Part shown: piece after piece, positions 27,433 to 35,662 of the stretch
Numbering within the stretch: the stretch's first letter is position 1
Layout of the letters: the number at the start of each line of letters is the position of its first letter
NCBI GenBank assembly: GCA_964236445.1
Contig: CAXSDR010000026.1
Location: 1 to 37,521, forward strand
DNA length: 37,521 nt
DNA from: CAXSDR01 sp964236445
GTDB taxonomy: Bacteria > Actinomycetota > Actinomycetes > Motilibacterales > Motilibacteraceae
Reading direction: 5' to 3'
Program-made: the position numbers and the translations under genes
The notes under the pieces: model-generated
The model's database searches: none
Told to the model about the DNA's origin: nothing
The model's input: the letters and a program-made list of their open reading frames with translations, nothing else

Positions 27433-28320
27433 ATGACAAGGCACGAGATGATGGCCATCGGGTGCGGTGTCCTGGTCGGCCTCGGGCTGTTCGTGCTGGT
27501 GCTGTCCTTCGTCGGCCTGCCCCGGCGCGACGAGAGCAAGCCGGCGTTGTTCTCCCGGCGCACCGGCACGCAGCTCTCCCGCAGGCTGGTCACGGGGCTC
27601 GTCCTCGGGTTGGTCGCGCTGGTCATCAGCCGTTGGGTCGTGCTGGCCGTGTCCGTCGGCCTGCTGGGCGCCTACTGGGACGCCCTCGTGGGCGGCGGCC
27701 GTGCGGAGAAGCTGTCCATGGCGCGGCTCGAGGGTCTGGCCTCGTGGACGGAGTCGTTGCGCGACACCATCGCCGGCGCGGTCGGCCTGGAGCAGGCGAT
27801 CCCCGCGACCGCGGCCACCGCAGCCCCGGTGCTTCGGCCCTCGCTCAACCTGTTGGTCGACCGGTTGCGCATCCGCGAGCCGCTGCCCGTCGCCCTGGTG
27901 GCGTTCGCCCGTGACCTCGACGACGCCAGCGCCGACACCGTGGTTGCCGCACTGGTGCTCAACGCCCGCTTGCGCGGACCTGGCCTGCGCGAGGTGCTGA
28001 CCTCGCTCGCCACGTCGGCCCGCGAGGAGCTCGACATGCGCGGGCGCATCGACGCGTCGCGGCGCAGCATCCGCCGCAGCGTGCGGGTCGTCGTGATCGT
28101 CGTGCTGAGCGTCGTCGGGGGGCTCGTCTTCTTCAACCGCAGCAGCGTGCAGCCCTACAACACGATCGAGGGTCAGCTCGTGATGCTCGTCGTCTGCCTG
28201 CTCTTCGGCGGGGGGCTGCTGTGGCTGCGCAGGCTAGCCGAGCCTCCCGTCACCGACCGGCTACTCGTCGCCGCACCCGACCGTGCGCGCGAGTCCTCCT
28301 TCGAGCAGGTGTCGATGTGA
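27433..28320 (+). CDS. TadB-like type II secretion F-domain membrane protein
   Basis: 295 residues. Membrane helices lie at both ends (IGCGVLVGLGLFVLVLSFVGL; then RRLVTGLVLGLVALVI with VVLAVSVGLLGAYW). A cytoplasmic T2SSF-type helical domain follows (GLEQAIPATAATA, ALVAFARDLDDASADTVVAALVL), then the C-terminal helices VVVIVVLSVVGGLVFF and LVMLVVCLLFGGGLLWL. This is the inner-membrane platform of the Tad pilus machine, working with TadC and CpaF. The start is uncertain: GTG 27430 or ATG 27433, both in frame and 7-10 bp after the CpaF stop. The end overlaps the TadC-like gene. Confidence 0.87.
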   Translation: MTRHEMMAIGCGVLVGLGLFVLVLSFVGLPRRDESKPALFSRRTGTQLSRRLVTGLVLGLVALVISRWVVLAVSVGLLGAYWDALVGGGRAEKLSMARLEGLASWTESLRDTIAGAVGLEQAIPATAATAAPVLRPSLNLLVDRLRIREPLPVALVAFARDLDDASADTVVAALVLNARLRGPGLREVLTSLATSAREELDMRGRIDASRRSIRRSVRVVVIVVLSVVGGLVFFNRSSVQPYNTIEGQLVMLVVCLLFGGGLLWLRRLAEPPVTDRLLVAAPDRARESSFEQVSM

Positions 28321-29243
28321 CGTCGGCACTGCTGGCGGGTGCCGTCATGGGTCTCGGCCTCTACGCGCTGCTGCGCGTCTTCCTGCGCCCACGACCCGGT
28401 GTGGCCACGCTCGTGGCCCGCATCGACCAGGGCACGCGCTCCATGCACACGCACACGAGCACCGAGCTGCAGGTGGTGACCGGCATGCGAGGAGCAGCGG
28501 GCGGCCTGGTCGCCCGCTTCGCCGACTGGTGCGACGTGCAGGCGGCTGAGCGCGGCTGGCGGATGGGGCAGGTCCGGCGTGACCTCGCGCTCATGGGTCG
28601 CACGCTCGGGATGTTCCTCGCCACCAAGGTGCTGCTGGGCCTCGGGCTGTTGCTGGTCGTCCCGATCGTCTGGGCGATCCTGCGTTCCGTCGGCATCCCG
28701 CTGCCCGCGGCTGCGCCCCTGGCCGTCGGTCTGGTGTTCGGCCTGCTGGGGTTCTTCCTGCCCGACCTCGCCCTGCGTGGCGAGGCGGGGACACGTCGCC
28801 GAGACCTTCGGCGGGTCGTCGGGGTGTTCCTCGACCTCGTCTCCATGAACCTCGCGGGTGGTCGGGGCCTGCCGGAGGCGCTGCTGGCGGCGTCGACGGT
28901 CAGCGACCACTGGGGGCTCGTGCGCATCCGCCAGAGCCTCGCCAATGCCAGGCTCATGGGCTCGACGCCGTGGGCGGCGCTGGGCGACCTCGGCGACCAG
29001 GTGGGGCTGGAGGAGCTGCGTGACCTCTCAGGTGCGCTGTCGCTGGCCGCCGACGACGGCGCCAAGATCCGCTCCTCCTTGACGGCGCGCGCGGCCACCA
29101 TGCGGCGCAAGGAACTCGCCGACTCCGAGGGGCAGGCAGGCGAGAAGTCCCAGTCCATGCTCGTCGCGCAGCTGCTCATCTGCGCTGCGTTCATGCTCTT
29201 CCTCGGCTATCCTGCCGTCGCCCGCATGCTCGGGACCGGGTGA
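28317..29243 (+). CDS. TadC-like type II secretion F-domain membrane protein
   Basis: 308 residues. Short N-terminal membrane helix (LLAGAVMGLGLYALLRVF), a double helix region (LATKVLLGLGLLLVVPIVWAI; PLAVGLVFGLLGFFLP) and the cytoplasmic F-type domain (VVGVFLDLVSMNLAGGRGLPEALLAAS). A final membrane helix is near LICAAFMLFLGYPAVAR. It forms the second half of the inner-membrane platform with TadB. The GTG start overlaps the TadB stop (GTGA). In the helical domain, GGRGLPEAL is the typical substrate-platform motif. Confidence 0.9.
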   Translation: MTSALLAGAVMGLGLYALLRVFLRPRPGVATLVARIDQGTRSMHTHTSTELQVVTGMRGAAGGLVARFADWCDVQAAERGWRMGQVRRDLALMGRTLGMFLATKVLLGLGLLLVVPIVWAILRSVGIPLPAAAPLAVGLVFGLLGFFLPDLALRGEAGTRRRDLRRVVGVFLDLVSMNLAGGRGLPEALLAASTVSDHWGLVRIRQSLANARLMGSTPWAALGDLGDQVGLEELRDLSGALSLAADDGAKIRSSLTARAATMRRKELADSEGQAGEKSQSMLVAQLLICAAFMLFLGYPAVARMLGTG

Positions 29244-29316
29244 CGGCACATGTCCGGTCGAGGCACCACCTCCAGCTGCCCGCCATCCTTCGTCCTTCTC
29301 CTCAGGAGTGCCACTG

Positions 29317-29550
29317 ATGTTGAACATCGCGATTCTCATCCTGCAGCTCAGCATCGGACGGATGAAGGAGATCCGCCGCGACGAGCGAGGGGCGTCTGCG
29401 ATCGAGTGGGCGGTCATCGCCGCGATCGCCATCGTGGCGGCCTCTGCGATCGGCGCCGTCGTCTACAACATCGTGACCGGTCGAGCCCAGAACATCCAGG
29501 ACTGCGCGGACACGGCGGCCGGTGGTACCAGCTGCGCGCCCGCGAAGTAG
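29317..29550 (+). CDS. Flp-type type IVb pilin
   Basis: 77 residues. The class III signal ends RRDERG|ASAIEWAVIAA: cleavage is after G25, and E30 is the +5 glutamate expected for type IV pilins. The mature protein is about 52 residues with one long hydrophobic helix (WAVIAAIAIVAASAIGAVVY) and a short C-terminal part containing two cysteines (CADTAAGGTSC), which might form a disulfide. The ATG at 29317 has AGGAG (29304-29308) eight bases upstream. An in-frame GTG at 29308 overlaps that site and is less likely. This is the probable major pilin of the Tad pilus; the gap before it (73 bp) is the largest in this part of the operon. Confidence 0.88.
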   Translation: MLNIAILILQLSIGRMKEIRRDERGASAIEWAVIAAIAIVAASAIGAVVYNIVTGRAQNIQDCADTAAGGTSCAPAK

Positions 29551-29579
29551 GCGCGCGCCGCCCGGGCGGCGACGAAGGT

Positions 29580-29981
29580 GTGGCAGCACTGGAGATGGCG
29601 TTCATCGCGCCCGCACTGCTGCTCTTCATCTTCATGTCGATCCAGTCGGGTCTCTACTTCTACGGTCGTGCCGTGGCGATCGCGTCAGCGCGCGAGGGAG
29701 TGGCCCAGCTCCGGCTCGCTCAGGGTCAGTCGGACTACGACCGCCGCGAGCCGGTCGTCACTACCAACGTCACGTCCTACGTCGACGCCATCGGCCGTGG
29801 CTCGTTGTTCGCGTCGAAGGTGACGGCCACGTCGGACTACACGCCGCCGGGTGAGGAGGAGGCGTACGTCAGCGTGCGGGTGCAGGGCACGGTGGTCACG
29901 CTGGTCCCCGGGTTGGAGCTGAAGGTCGACCAGACCGTGCGTGGCAGCGTCGAGCGGTTCGCAGACGACGTGGCGCCGTGA
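29580..29981 (+). CDS. TadE-like pseudopilin (start uncertain)
   Basis: 133 residues from the GTG chosen here, but the frame is open upstream. The expected class III signal, RRPGGDEG|VAALE, reads correctly just before it, with E at +5. That signal needs translation from further upstream, yet no ATG, GTG or TTG lies in frame between the pilin stop region and 29580; the nearest candidate is a CTG at 29532. An unusual start or a sequencing error is therefore likely. The hydrophobic helix (MAFIAPALLLFIFMSIQSGLYFY) and the soluble beta domain (VRVQGTVVTLVPGLELKV) are typical of TadE. It overlaps the next gene by GTGA. Confidence 0.75.
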   Translation: MAALEMAFIAPALLLFIFMSIQSGLYFYGRAVAIASAREGVAQLRLAQGQSDYDRREPVVTTNVTSYVDAIGRGSLFASKVTATSDYTPPGEEEAYVSVRVQGTVVTLVPGLELKVDQTVRGSVERFADDVAP

Positions 29982-30388
29982 GCAGGCGTCCTCGCGGCGA
30001 CCGCGGTTCCTTGTCCTTGGAGTTCGCGGTCTCAGCACCGATGCTCTTCGCGCTGCTGTCTCTGCTCTTCGTCTACGGCCGCATCGCCCAGGTCAACGGC
30101 GACCTCGAGGCATCCACCCGTGATGCCGCTCGTGCGGCGTCGCTGGCCCGCAGCGAGTCCGACGCGAACACGCGCGCCGTCAAGCTCGTGCGCGAGCACT
30201 TCACAGCGGCCGTCTGCCCTGATGACGGGATCGTCGTGCAGGGCTTCGCACCAGGTGCTCCGCTGAGCGTCACGGTGACGTGCACCTACCCGCTCTCGGA
30301 CCTCGGCCTGCCCGGCGCCCCGAGCCACGTGACCGTCACGTCGAGGTTCGACAGCTATGTCGACGACTACCGCACGGTGCGCCCGTGA
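29978..30388 (+). CDS. TadE/TadG-like pseudopilin
   Basis: 136 residues. The N-terminus MSRRPRGDRG|SLSLE has the class III cleavage glycine (G10) and the +5 glutamate (E15), then a hydrophobic helix (FAVSAPMLFALLSLLFVY). The soluble part contains two cysteines (VCPDDG and TCTYPL), probably disulfide-linked. It overlaps both neighbours by GTGA. It is a minor pilin of the Tad pilus, processed by a prepilin peptidase not seen in this window. Confidence 0.85.
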   Translation: MSRRPRGDRGSLSLEFAVSAPMLFALLSLLFVYGRIAQVNGDLEASTRDAARAASLARSESDANTRAVKLVREHFTAAVCPDDGIVVQGFAPGAPLSVTVTCTYPLSDLGLPGAPSHVTVTSRFDSYVDDYRTVRP

Positions 30389-30858
30389 ACGCGCGACTTC
30401 GGCATCTGGACCGCTCTGCTGGTGATGCCGGCTCCATCGCGGTGATGATCCCGTTCATCGCGGTCATGATCCTGCTCCTGGGTGGGCTGGTGATCGACGG
30501 TTCGCGCGTGCTGAACGCGCGAGGTGAGGCGCTCGCGTACGCCGAGGAGGCTGCCCGTGCGGGTGCCAACGCTGTTGACGAGACTTCGCTCGACCTGACC
30601 ATCAAGGACAGCGACGCGCAGGCCAAGGTGGACAGCTACTGCGGGGTCGCTAGCGGCAACGACGCTGTCACGCGGTGCACGTACGACGGTCTCACCGAGG
30701 TGGGAGGGATCGACCGCCGCGTCATCGTGGTCAACACCACGGTCAATCTCAAGATCAGGCCGACGCTGCTCGGGATGGTCGGAGTCGGGAGCTTCACAGC
30801 GTCGGCGTCTGCCAAGGCCAGGCCGTACGAGGGTGTGAGCGCGAATGATGCCGGATGA
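30385..30858 (+). CDS. TadG-like Flp pilus-assembly protein
   Basis: 157 residues. The N-terminus has a TadG-like helix (GSIAVMIPFIAVMILLLGGLVIDGSRV) followed by LNARGEALAYAEEAARAGANAVD, a hallmark of the TadG/putative Flp pilus-assembly family. There is no +5 glutamate (the residue is methionine), so it may be an uncleaved membrane anchor or minor subunit. Two cysteines (SYCG and RCTY) are present. Start GTG 30385 overlaps the previous stop (GTGA). Confidence 0.85.
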   Translation: MNARLRHLDRSAGDAGSIAVMIPFIAVMILLLGGLVIDGSRVLNARGEALAYAEEAARAGANAVDETSLDLTIKDSDAQAKVDSYCGVASGNDAVTRCTYDGLTEVGGIDRRVIVVNTTVNLKIRPTLLGMVGVGSFTASASAKARPYEGVSANDAG

Positions 30859-30922
30859 GCTGGTGCGGCGGAGCTGTCAGGGCAGCGACATGGTTTCGGT
30901 CGAAGACGAGCGGAGGAACGGC

Positions 30923-31573
30923 GTGAGGGTGCAGAACGCTCAGTTGACGTCGATCAGCAAGGGACTTCTGGCGGTGACGCTGTGCCTTGGCTTGCTGACG
31001 GCATGCAGTGACGGAAGCGGCCATGTGACCGCGCCGTCCGCAGGGCCCGCTGTCTCTGCTGTCTCCTCCGCCGCTGCCGAGCCGACTGCGGATCCGACCG
31101 AGTCTCCGGCGGCCACGACGGAGCCCAGTCCGGTAGCGACACCCGCCGCGACGTCGGCGGCGCTGACAGGCCCCTATCGCAAGGACCCCGGGGTGAAGTT
31201 CCTCGTGACCTACTTCAAGGCGTCTGCAGCGGCGATCAACGCCAGGAATGCGAACCTTCCTGCACTGGTCGCGCTCGAGACTGCCGACCAGCGGCCCTAT
31301 ACCGTGAAGGCGCTGAAGGAGGAGTACGGGCGCGTGGCCCCCGACGTGCCGCCGTTCGTCCCTCTGTCGGTGGGGGCGCCCAAGGCGACCGTGCGCACGG
31401 TCAACATCTGCGTCCTCGCTGACGGCTGGACCCTGGACGCCAAGACAAAGAAGCCAGCCAAGCGACGCAAGGTCCAGGCCCAGCAGGCTGAGCTCGTCAA
31501 GTCCGGCGGCACGTGGAAGGTCGAGGCTTTCTACTTCGACTCGTTCTCCTGCTCGGGGGTGAGCTTCGCATGA
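30923..31573 (+). CDS. Lipoprotein of unknown function in the Tad operon
   Basis: 216 residues. Signal peptide with lipobox L25-T26-A27-C28 (LGLLTACSD), so it is anchored in the outer leaflet of the membrane. A proline/threonine/alanine-rich linker (about 40-80) leads to a globular domain (KFLVTYFKASAAAINARNANL... WKVEAFYFDSFSCSG) which resembles small secreted NTF2-like folds, though that is only an impression. The GTG start 30923 is chosen because GGAGG (30912-30916) lies 6 nt upstream; longer starts (30845) would place the lipobox too far in. Its ATGA overlap with the next gene ties it to that secreted protein. Confidence 0.8.
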   Translation: MRVQNAQLTSISKGLLAVTLCLGLLTACSDGSGHVTAPSAGPAVSAVSSAAAEPTADPTESPAATTEPSPVATPAATSAALTGPYRKDPGVKFLVTYFKASAAAINARNANLPALVALETADQRPYTVKALKEEYGRVAPDVPPFVPLSVGAPKATVRTVNICVLADGWTLDAKTKKPAKRRKVQAQQAELVKSGGTWKVEAFYFDSFSCSGVSFA

Positions 31574-32583
31574 GGTCCTCGTACAGCCGTCTCGGCGCCA
31601 CTGTCGCGATCGTCGTCGCGCTCGTCGCCGGGGCGCCGTCGTCAGCGTGGGCCGCTGCGAACGGTGGTCGGTCCAAGGCGGTCGTGGACGACCCTCCGAA
31701 CGAGGCTTCGGGCAAGACGTGGGGGACGGCCAGGAACTGCTCGATGTACGCAGGCCCCGGCGGCTTCGGCATGCACTGCGCCACTCCAGACACGATGGGC
31801 CCGTCCGTCATCGACATCCTGAAGAGGCGAAAGATCCCCAAGTGCTTCTACACGCAGGCGCCGGACGACTACGTCGGGGTGAACCGTGCACCGGAGGACG
31901 CTGACAAGGAGGGCACCTGGTGGCTCTACGAGTGCCTGACCGGCGTGAACGACGACATGACCGCGGTGACGGGCGAGCTGGGGTTCGACATCATCAAGGA
32001 CCTGTTCGTCGCAAAAGGCAAGCAGCCCGAACCTCATCTGGACAAGGGGCAGCTCGGCGTGATCGACGATGTCGCCACGCCGCCGTACCCGACGGTGATC
32101 TTGACCCCGGGGCCCGTCTCGTCGTCGAGTGGCGATTCGGCGCGACCCAGGGTCAACATGCCGACGGTCTTCTGGGACAGCAACGCCACCATGGTGCCGG
32201 AGATCGTCAGCCGCGGTGTTCACATGAAGGCCGAGCTGCACTCGCTCAAGCTCTACACCGAAGGTGAGAGCAACACCGACGCCATAGAACGGTGCATGGG
32301 TGGTGGGCTGCGCGTCGATCCGGGAGACGTGGGCGACCAGACGCTCTTGCACTTCCTCCAGTCGCTGGGCAACCAGGTGTGCTGGCACGTCTACGAGCGG
32401 TCGAGCGCACGGATCACCGGCACCACGTCGAGCGACAAGCAGAAATACCCCATGAAGGTCGTCGCCTACTGGACCGTCTACTACGACACGGGTGATGGCT
32501 GGCAGGTCTTCCATTCCTTTGCGGTGGACAACCCCACGCAGTACATCCCCGTCGCCGAGATCCAGTCCCTCGTCATCTCCTGA
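31570..32583 (+). CDS. Secreted protein of unknown family in the Tad operon
   Basis: 337 residues. Sec signal peptide (hydrophobic 9-22, probable cleavage after AWA, about 29). I recognise no domain. The mature part has about seven cysteines (for example in NCSMYAG, HCATPD, KCFYTQ, YECLTG, ERCMGG, VCWHVY), suggesting several disulfides in an extracellular protein, and a central proline/serine linker (PVILTPGPVSSSS-like). Start ATG 31570 overlaps the lipoprotein stop. It may be a pilus-tip, adhesin or export factor specific to actinobacterial Tad loci; that is inference from position only. Confidence 0.78.
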   Translation: MRSSYSRLGATVAIVVALVAGAPSSAWAAANGGRSKAVVDDPPNEASGKTWGTARNCSMYAGPGGFGMHCATPDTMGPSVIDILKRRKIPKCFYTQAPDDYVGVNRAPEDADKEGTWWLYECLTGVNDDMTAVTGELGFDIIKDLFVAKGKQPEPHLDKGQLGVIDDVATPPYPTVILTPGPVSSSSGDSARPRVNMPTVFWDSNATMVPEIVSRGVHMKAELHSLKLYTEGESNTDAIERCMGGGLRVDPGDVGDQTLLHFLQSLGNQVCWHVYERSSARITGTTSSDKQKYPMKVVAYWTVYYDTGDGWQVFHSFAVDNPTQYIPVAEIQSLVIS

Positions 32584-32597
32584 GAAGTGAGCAGCGT

Positions 32598-35500
32598 GTG
32601 AGCACGACGACATCCCGTACGCCGAAGAAGAACATCCGCACCGGCGGACCGGGCTCCCGGTTGCCCGTGAAGCCGACATCGACCAAGCAGCGGCGACGGG
32701 AGATCTTCATCGGCCTGCTGGGCGTGCTCGGCGTGCTGGTCGTCGTCGTCGGCGTACCGCTGCTGCTCGTGACGTTCGTCGGCAACCCCGTCCCTACTTC
32801 ACGCCCCACCACCGAGTGGCTCAAGGCGGACCTGTCGTTCGACACGATCCTCAAGATCTTCTCGGTTGTCGTGTGGCTGGCCTGGGCGCACTTCCTCGTG
32901 TCCTTCGTCGTCGAGCTCCAGGCGGGCCGCCGGGGTTCCGGGCTGCCCAAGCGGGTGCTCGGTGGCGGGGTCGGGACGCAGGAGCTGGCACGCCGCCTGG
33001 TCGCGGCGGTCCTGCTGCTCGCCAGCGTGGCGACCGTGGCACCGCACTCCTCGGCGCCCGAGCGTCCGACGGCGATCGTGCAGACGACCGACCAGGTGGC
33101 TCCAGGGCTCGGCACTGCTGCGGCGCAGGGACTTCGGGCCGCGACGGCTGCGGTGTCCGACGCAGCGCCGCACGCGGCGCACGCGGCGCACGCGGCGACC
33201 CAGGCGAAGGGTGGCTTCGTCTANNNNNNNNNNNNNNNNNNNNNNNNNNNNNNNNNNNNNNNNNNNNNNNNNNNNNNNNNNNNNNNNNNNNNNNNNNNNN
33301 NNNNNNNNNNNNNNNNNNNNNNNCGCACGCGGCGCACGCGGCGCACGCGGCGACCCAGGCGAAGGGTGGCTTCGTCTACTACGAGGTGCACCCGCCGGCG
33401 GGCCGCCACCACGACTGCCTCTGGGACATCTCCGAGCGCTACCTCGGCGACCCGCTGCGCTACAAAGAGATCTTCGCCATGAACCACGACCGACTCCAGC
33501 CCGACGGTCGCACGATCACCGACGCCGACCTCATCCGTCCTGGCTGGATCCTGCGGCTGCCGGCTGACGCGACCGGTCCGGGGCTGCGTACGGTCGACCC
33601 CGTCGGACCCAAGATCGCCATCCCTGAGCAAGGGAGCCCGGGTTCGGGCGCGAGCCAGAGCGTGCAGCGCGCTTCCGATGCCTCGGTCGCCTCGGTCGTT
33701 CATGCACCCTCCACGGTCGGCTCCGGCGCAGTCGCGCCCGGTGGCGGCATCCACTCCGACGACCTGGCCCGCTACGCCCTGGGTGGCGGCCTGCTCGCCG
33801 CAGGTCTGCTGACGATGCTCGGCCGTAGGCGCGGACCGTTCGGTGCCGGCGGCGACTCCGACGTCGAACGCCGGATGCGCCTCGCTGCGCACACGGGCAC
33901 GGCGTCGTTCCTGGACGCCGCCCTGCGTGGTCTGGCCCAGTCACGCGCGGAGGCGGGCCTCGCGCTGCCGGAGACCTACATCGCGTTCCTTCGCCCCGAC
34001 GAGCTCGTCCTGCACTTCAGTCCGGCGCCCGAGGGTCCCGTTCCGGCGCCGTGGGTGGCGGCTGCGGACGGTCGGTCGTGGACCGTACGCGCCCAGGACG
34101 TCGGCGCCGCGCCGGCCGGCGTGCTCGCGCCCTATCCCGCGCTGGTCAACGTGGGTGAGGTGCACGGTCACGAGGTGCTCGTGGACCTCGAGGCCGCACC
34201 GGGCGTCGTCAGTGTCGGTGGAGACGTGGCCGTGGCGCGTGACGTCGTCATGTCGGTGGCCGTGGAGCTGGCGACGAACCTGTGGTCCGACGGGGTCGAC
34301 GTCACACTGGTCGGCTTCGGCGACGACCTCAGCGACATCGCTCCCGGCAGGATTCGACGAGTCGACACGGTCAGCGAGGCTGTGGCTCGCATCGAGAACG
34401 ACGCGCCCCGCACGGACGCGCTGTTGCGCAGCATGGGCATCAACTCCGTGCTGCAGGGCCGGGCGTCGCGTACGTCGCTGCGCCCGCACGTCATGGTGCT
34501 GTCGGGCCCGCCGTCTCCCGCGGAGGCTCAGCGGATCCTCGCCGCCGAAGGTGCGGGCCGCAGCACGCTTGGCGTGCTCTGCGTCGGTGACACCCCGTCC
34601 GCGCGTTGGCGCTTCACCGCGTCGACCAAGGGGGCGCTCGATCTCGGTGTGCTCGGCGTCGATGTGACCGCTCACCGCCTGAGCTCCTCGGACTGCGCGG
34701 GGGTGCTGAGCCTGCTGCGCGATGCCGACCGCGAACGCGAGACGCAGTCGCGCGAGATCGCCGGCCTGACGCCGCTCGCTGCGGTTCATGCGCTGGCGAT
34801 GCCGGTCCAGGGCCGCTCTTCGGGCGACGACGACAACCGCCCGACCCCCGGTGGCATCGCGATCTCGCCGACGCTCACGGAGCGTGCGCTGCTCGACCCG
34901 ATGTCGGTCGCTGCCGTCGAGGTGCAGCTGCTGGGTCCGGTGCAGGCCACCGCTCCCGGGCATCTCGACGAGCACCGCCGACCGCTGCTCACAGAGATCG
35001 TGATCGCCGCCGCGCTGCACCCGCAGGGTTTGCACGACGCGGTCCTGCGTGCAGCGGTGTGGCCGCGCGGCGTCGGTGACGACGTCGTCGACGCCGCCAT
35101 CGGCGACGCGCAGGCGTGGCTGGGTGAGACGGCAGCCGGAGTTCCCCGGCTGCGTCGCGAGGACGACGGGCTCTGGGTGCTGGCCGACGACGTCCGCTGC
35201 GACTGGCACGTCATGCGCTCCGTCGCTGCCGGTCCCGAGGGGTCGCAGGAGGCTGCGCGCATCGAGCAGGTCCTCGGCCTGGTCCGTGGAGTGGCCTTCA
35301 GTGACGGGCCTGATGGTCGTTATCAGTGGCTGGCTTTCCATGCCGCCGCGCGCGACTCCCGCCTCGTCGGCACCGCCCTCGCACGTCGGCTTGCGGCGAT
35401 CTCCGCAGGGCAGAACGACCGCGCTCGCGCCGAGCGTGCGCTGCGCTCAGGCCTGCGGCTCGTGCCGGCGGCGCAAGTGCTGTGGCGCGACCTGCTGCGC

Positions 35501-35659
35501 CTCACCGACCCCGACGGCACACGCCTCGTCGTCGAGGACATGTGGGTCGCACTCGAGGCAGGTCCGGGCGCGAGCCCGGCCCGGCGTCTCGCGCTCGAGC
35601 CGGAGACCGACGCGTTGGTGCAGCAGCTGATGCCGGGCCACCGGCGTACCACCGCCTGA
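32598..35659 (+). CDS. Membrane LysM protein with C-terminal BTAD-like domain (interrupted by scaffold gap)
   Basis: Both parts are in frame once the 55-bp duplication and the 100 Ns are removed: 2907 nt, 968 residues. N-terminus: basic tail, then hydrophobic helices (FIGLLGVLGVLVVVVGVPLLL, FSVVVWLAWAHFLVSFVVEL and LVAAVLLLASVATVA). A His-Ala-Ala repeat (HAAHAAHAA) precedes a LysM domain (YYEVHPPAGRHHDCLWDI... GWILRLP). A further helix (YALGGGLLAAGLLTML) leads to a long cytoplasmic part. The C-terminal ~250 residues (from VEVQLLGPVQA) resemble the winged-helix plus BTAD tetratricopeptide region of AfsR/SARP regulators. LysM-BTAD membrane proteins occur in actinobacterial Tad loci and may couple cell-wall sensing or anchoring to the pilus. 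GTG start at 32598, 14 bp after the preceding stop. Confidence 0.82.
33169..33223 (+). repeat. 55-bp direct repeat, copy 1, left of gap
   Basis: Identical to 33324-33378 over all 55 bases, ending exactly at the N run. It includes three copies of the 9-bp unit CACGCGGCG (HAA repeat). A 55-base overlap is a common assembler k-mer size, so these are most likely one sequence present at both contig ends. Confidence 0.9.
33224..33323. other. Scaffold gap (100 Ns)
   Basis: Exactly 100 Ns, a conventional filler for a gap of unknown length. The flanking duplication means the true gap may be zero or negative, or may hold extra copies of the HAA repeat. Confidence 0.98.
33324..33378 (+). repeat. 55-bp direct repeat, copy 2, right of gap
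   Basis: Exact copy of 33169-33223, beginning at the first base after the Ns. Collapsing the two removes 155 bp and leaves a single open frame through the LysM protein. Confidence 0.9.
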
Positions 35660-35662
35660 CGG

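Noticed and set aside
30845..30922. Longer start for the Tad lipoprotein at ATG 30845
   Set aside because: It would place 26 polar residues before the lipobox signal; GTG 30923 has a strong GGAGG site and a normal lipoprotein signal length.
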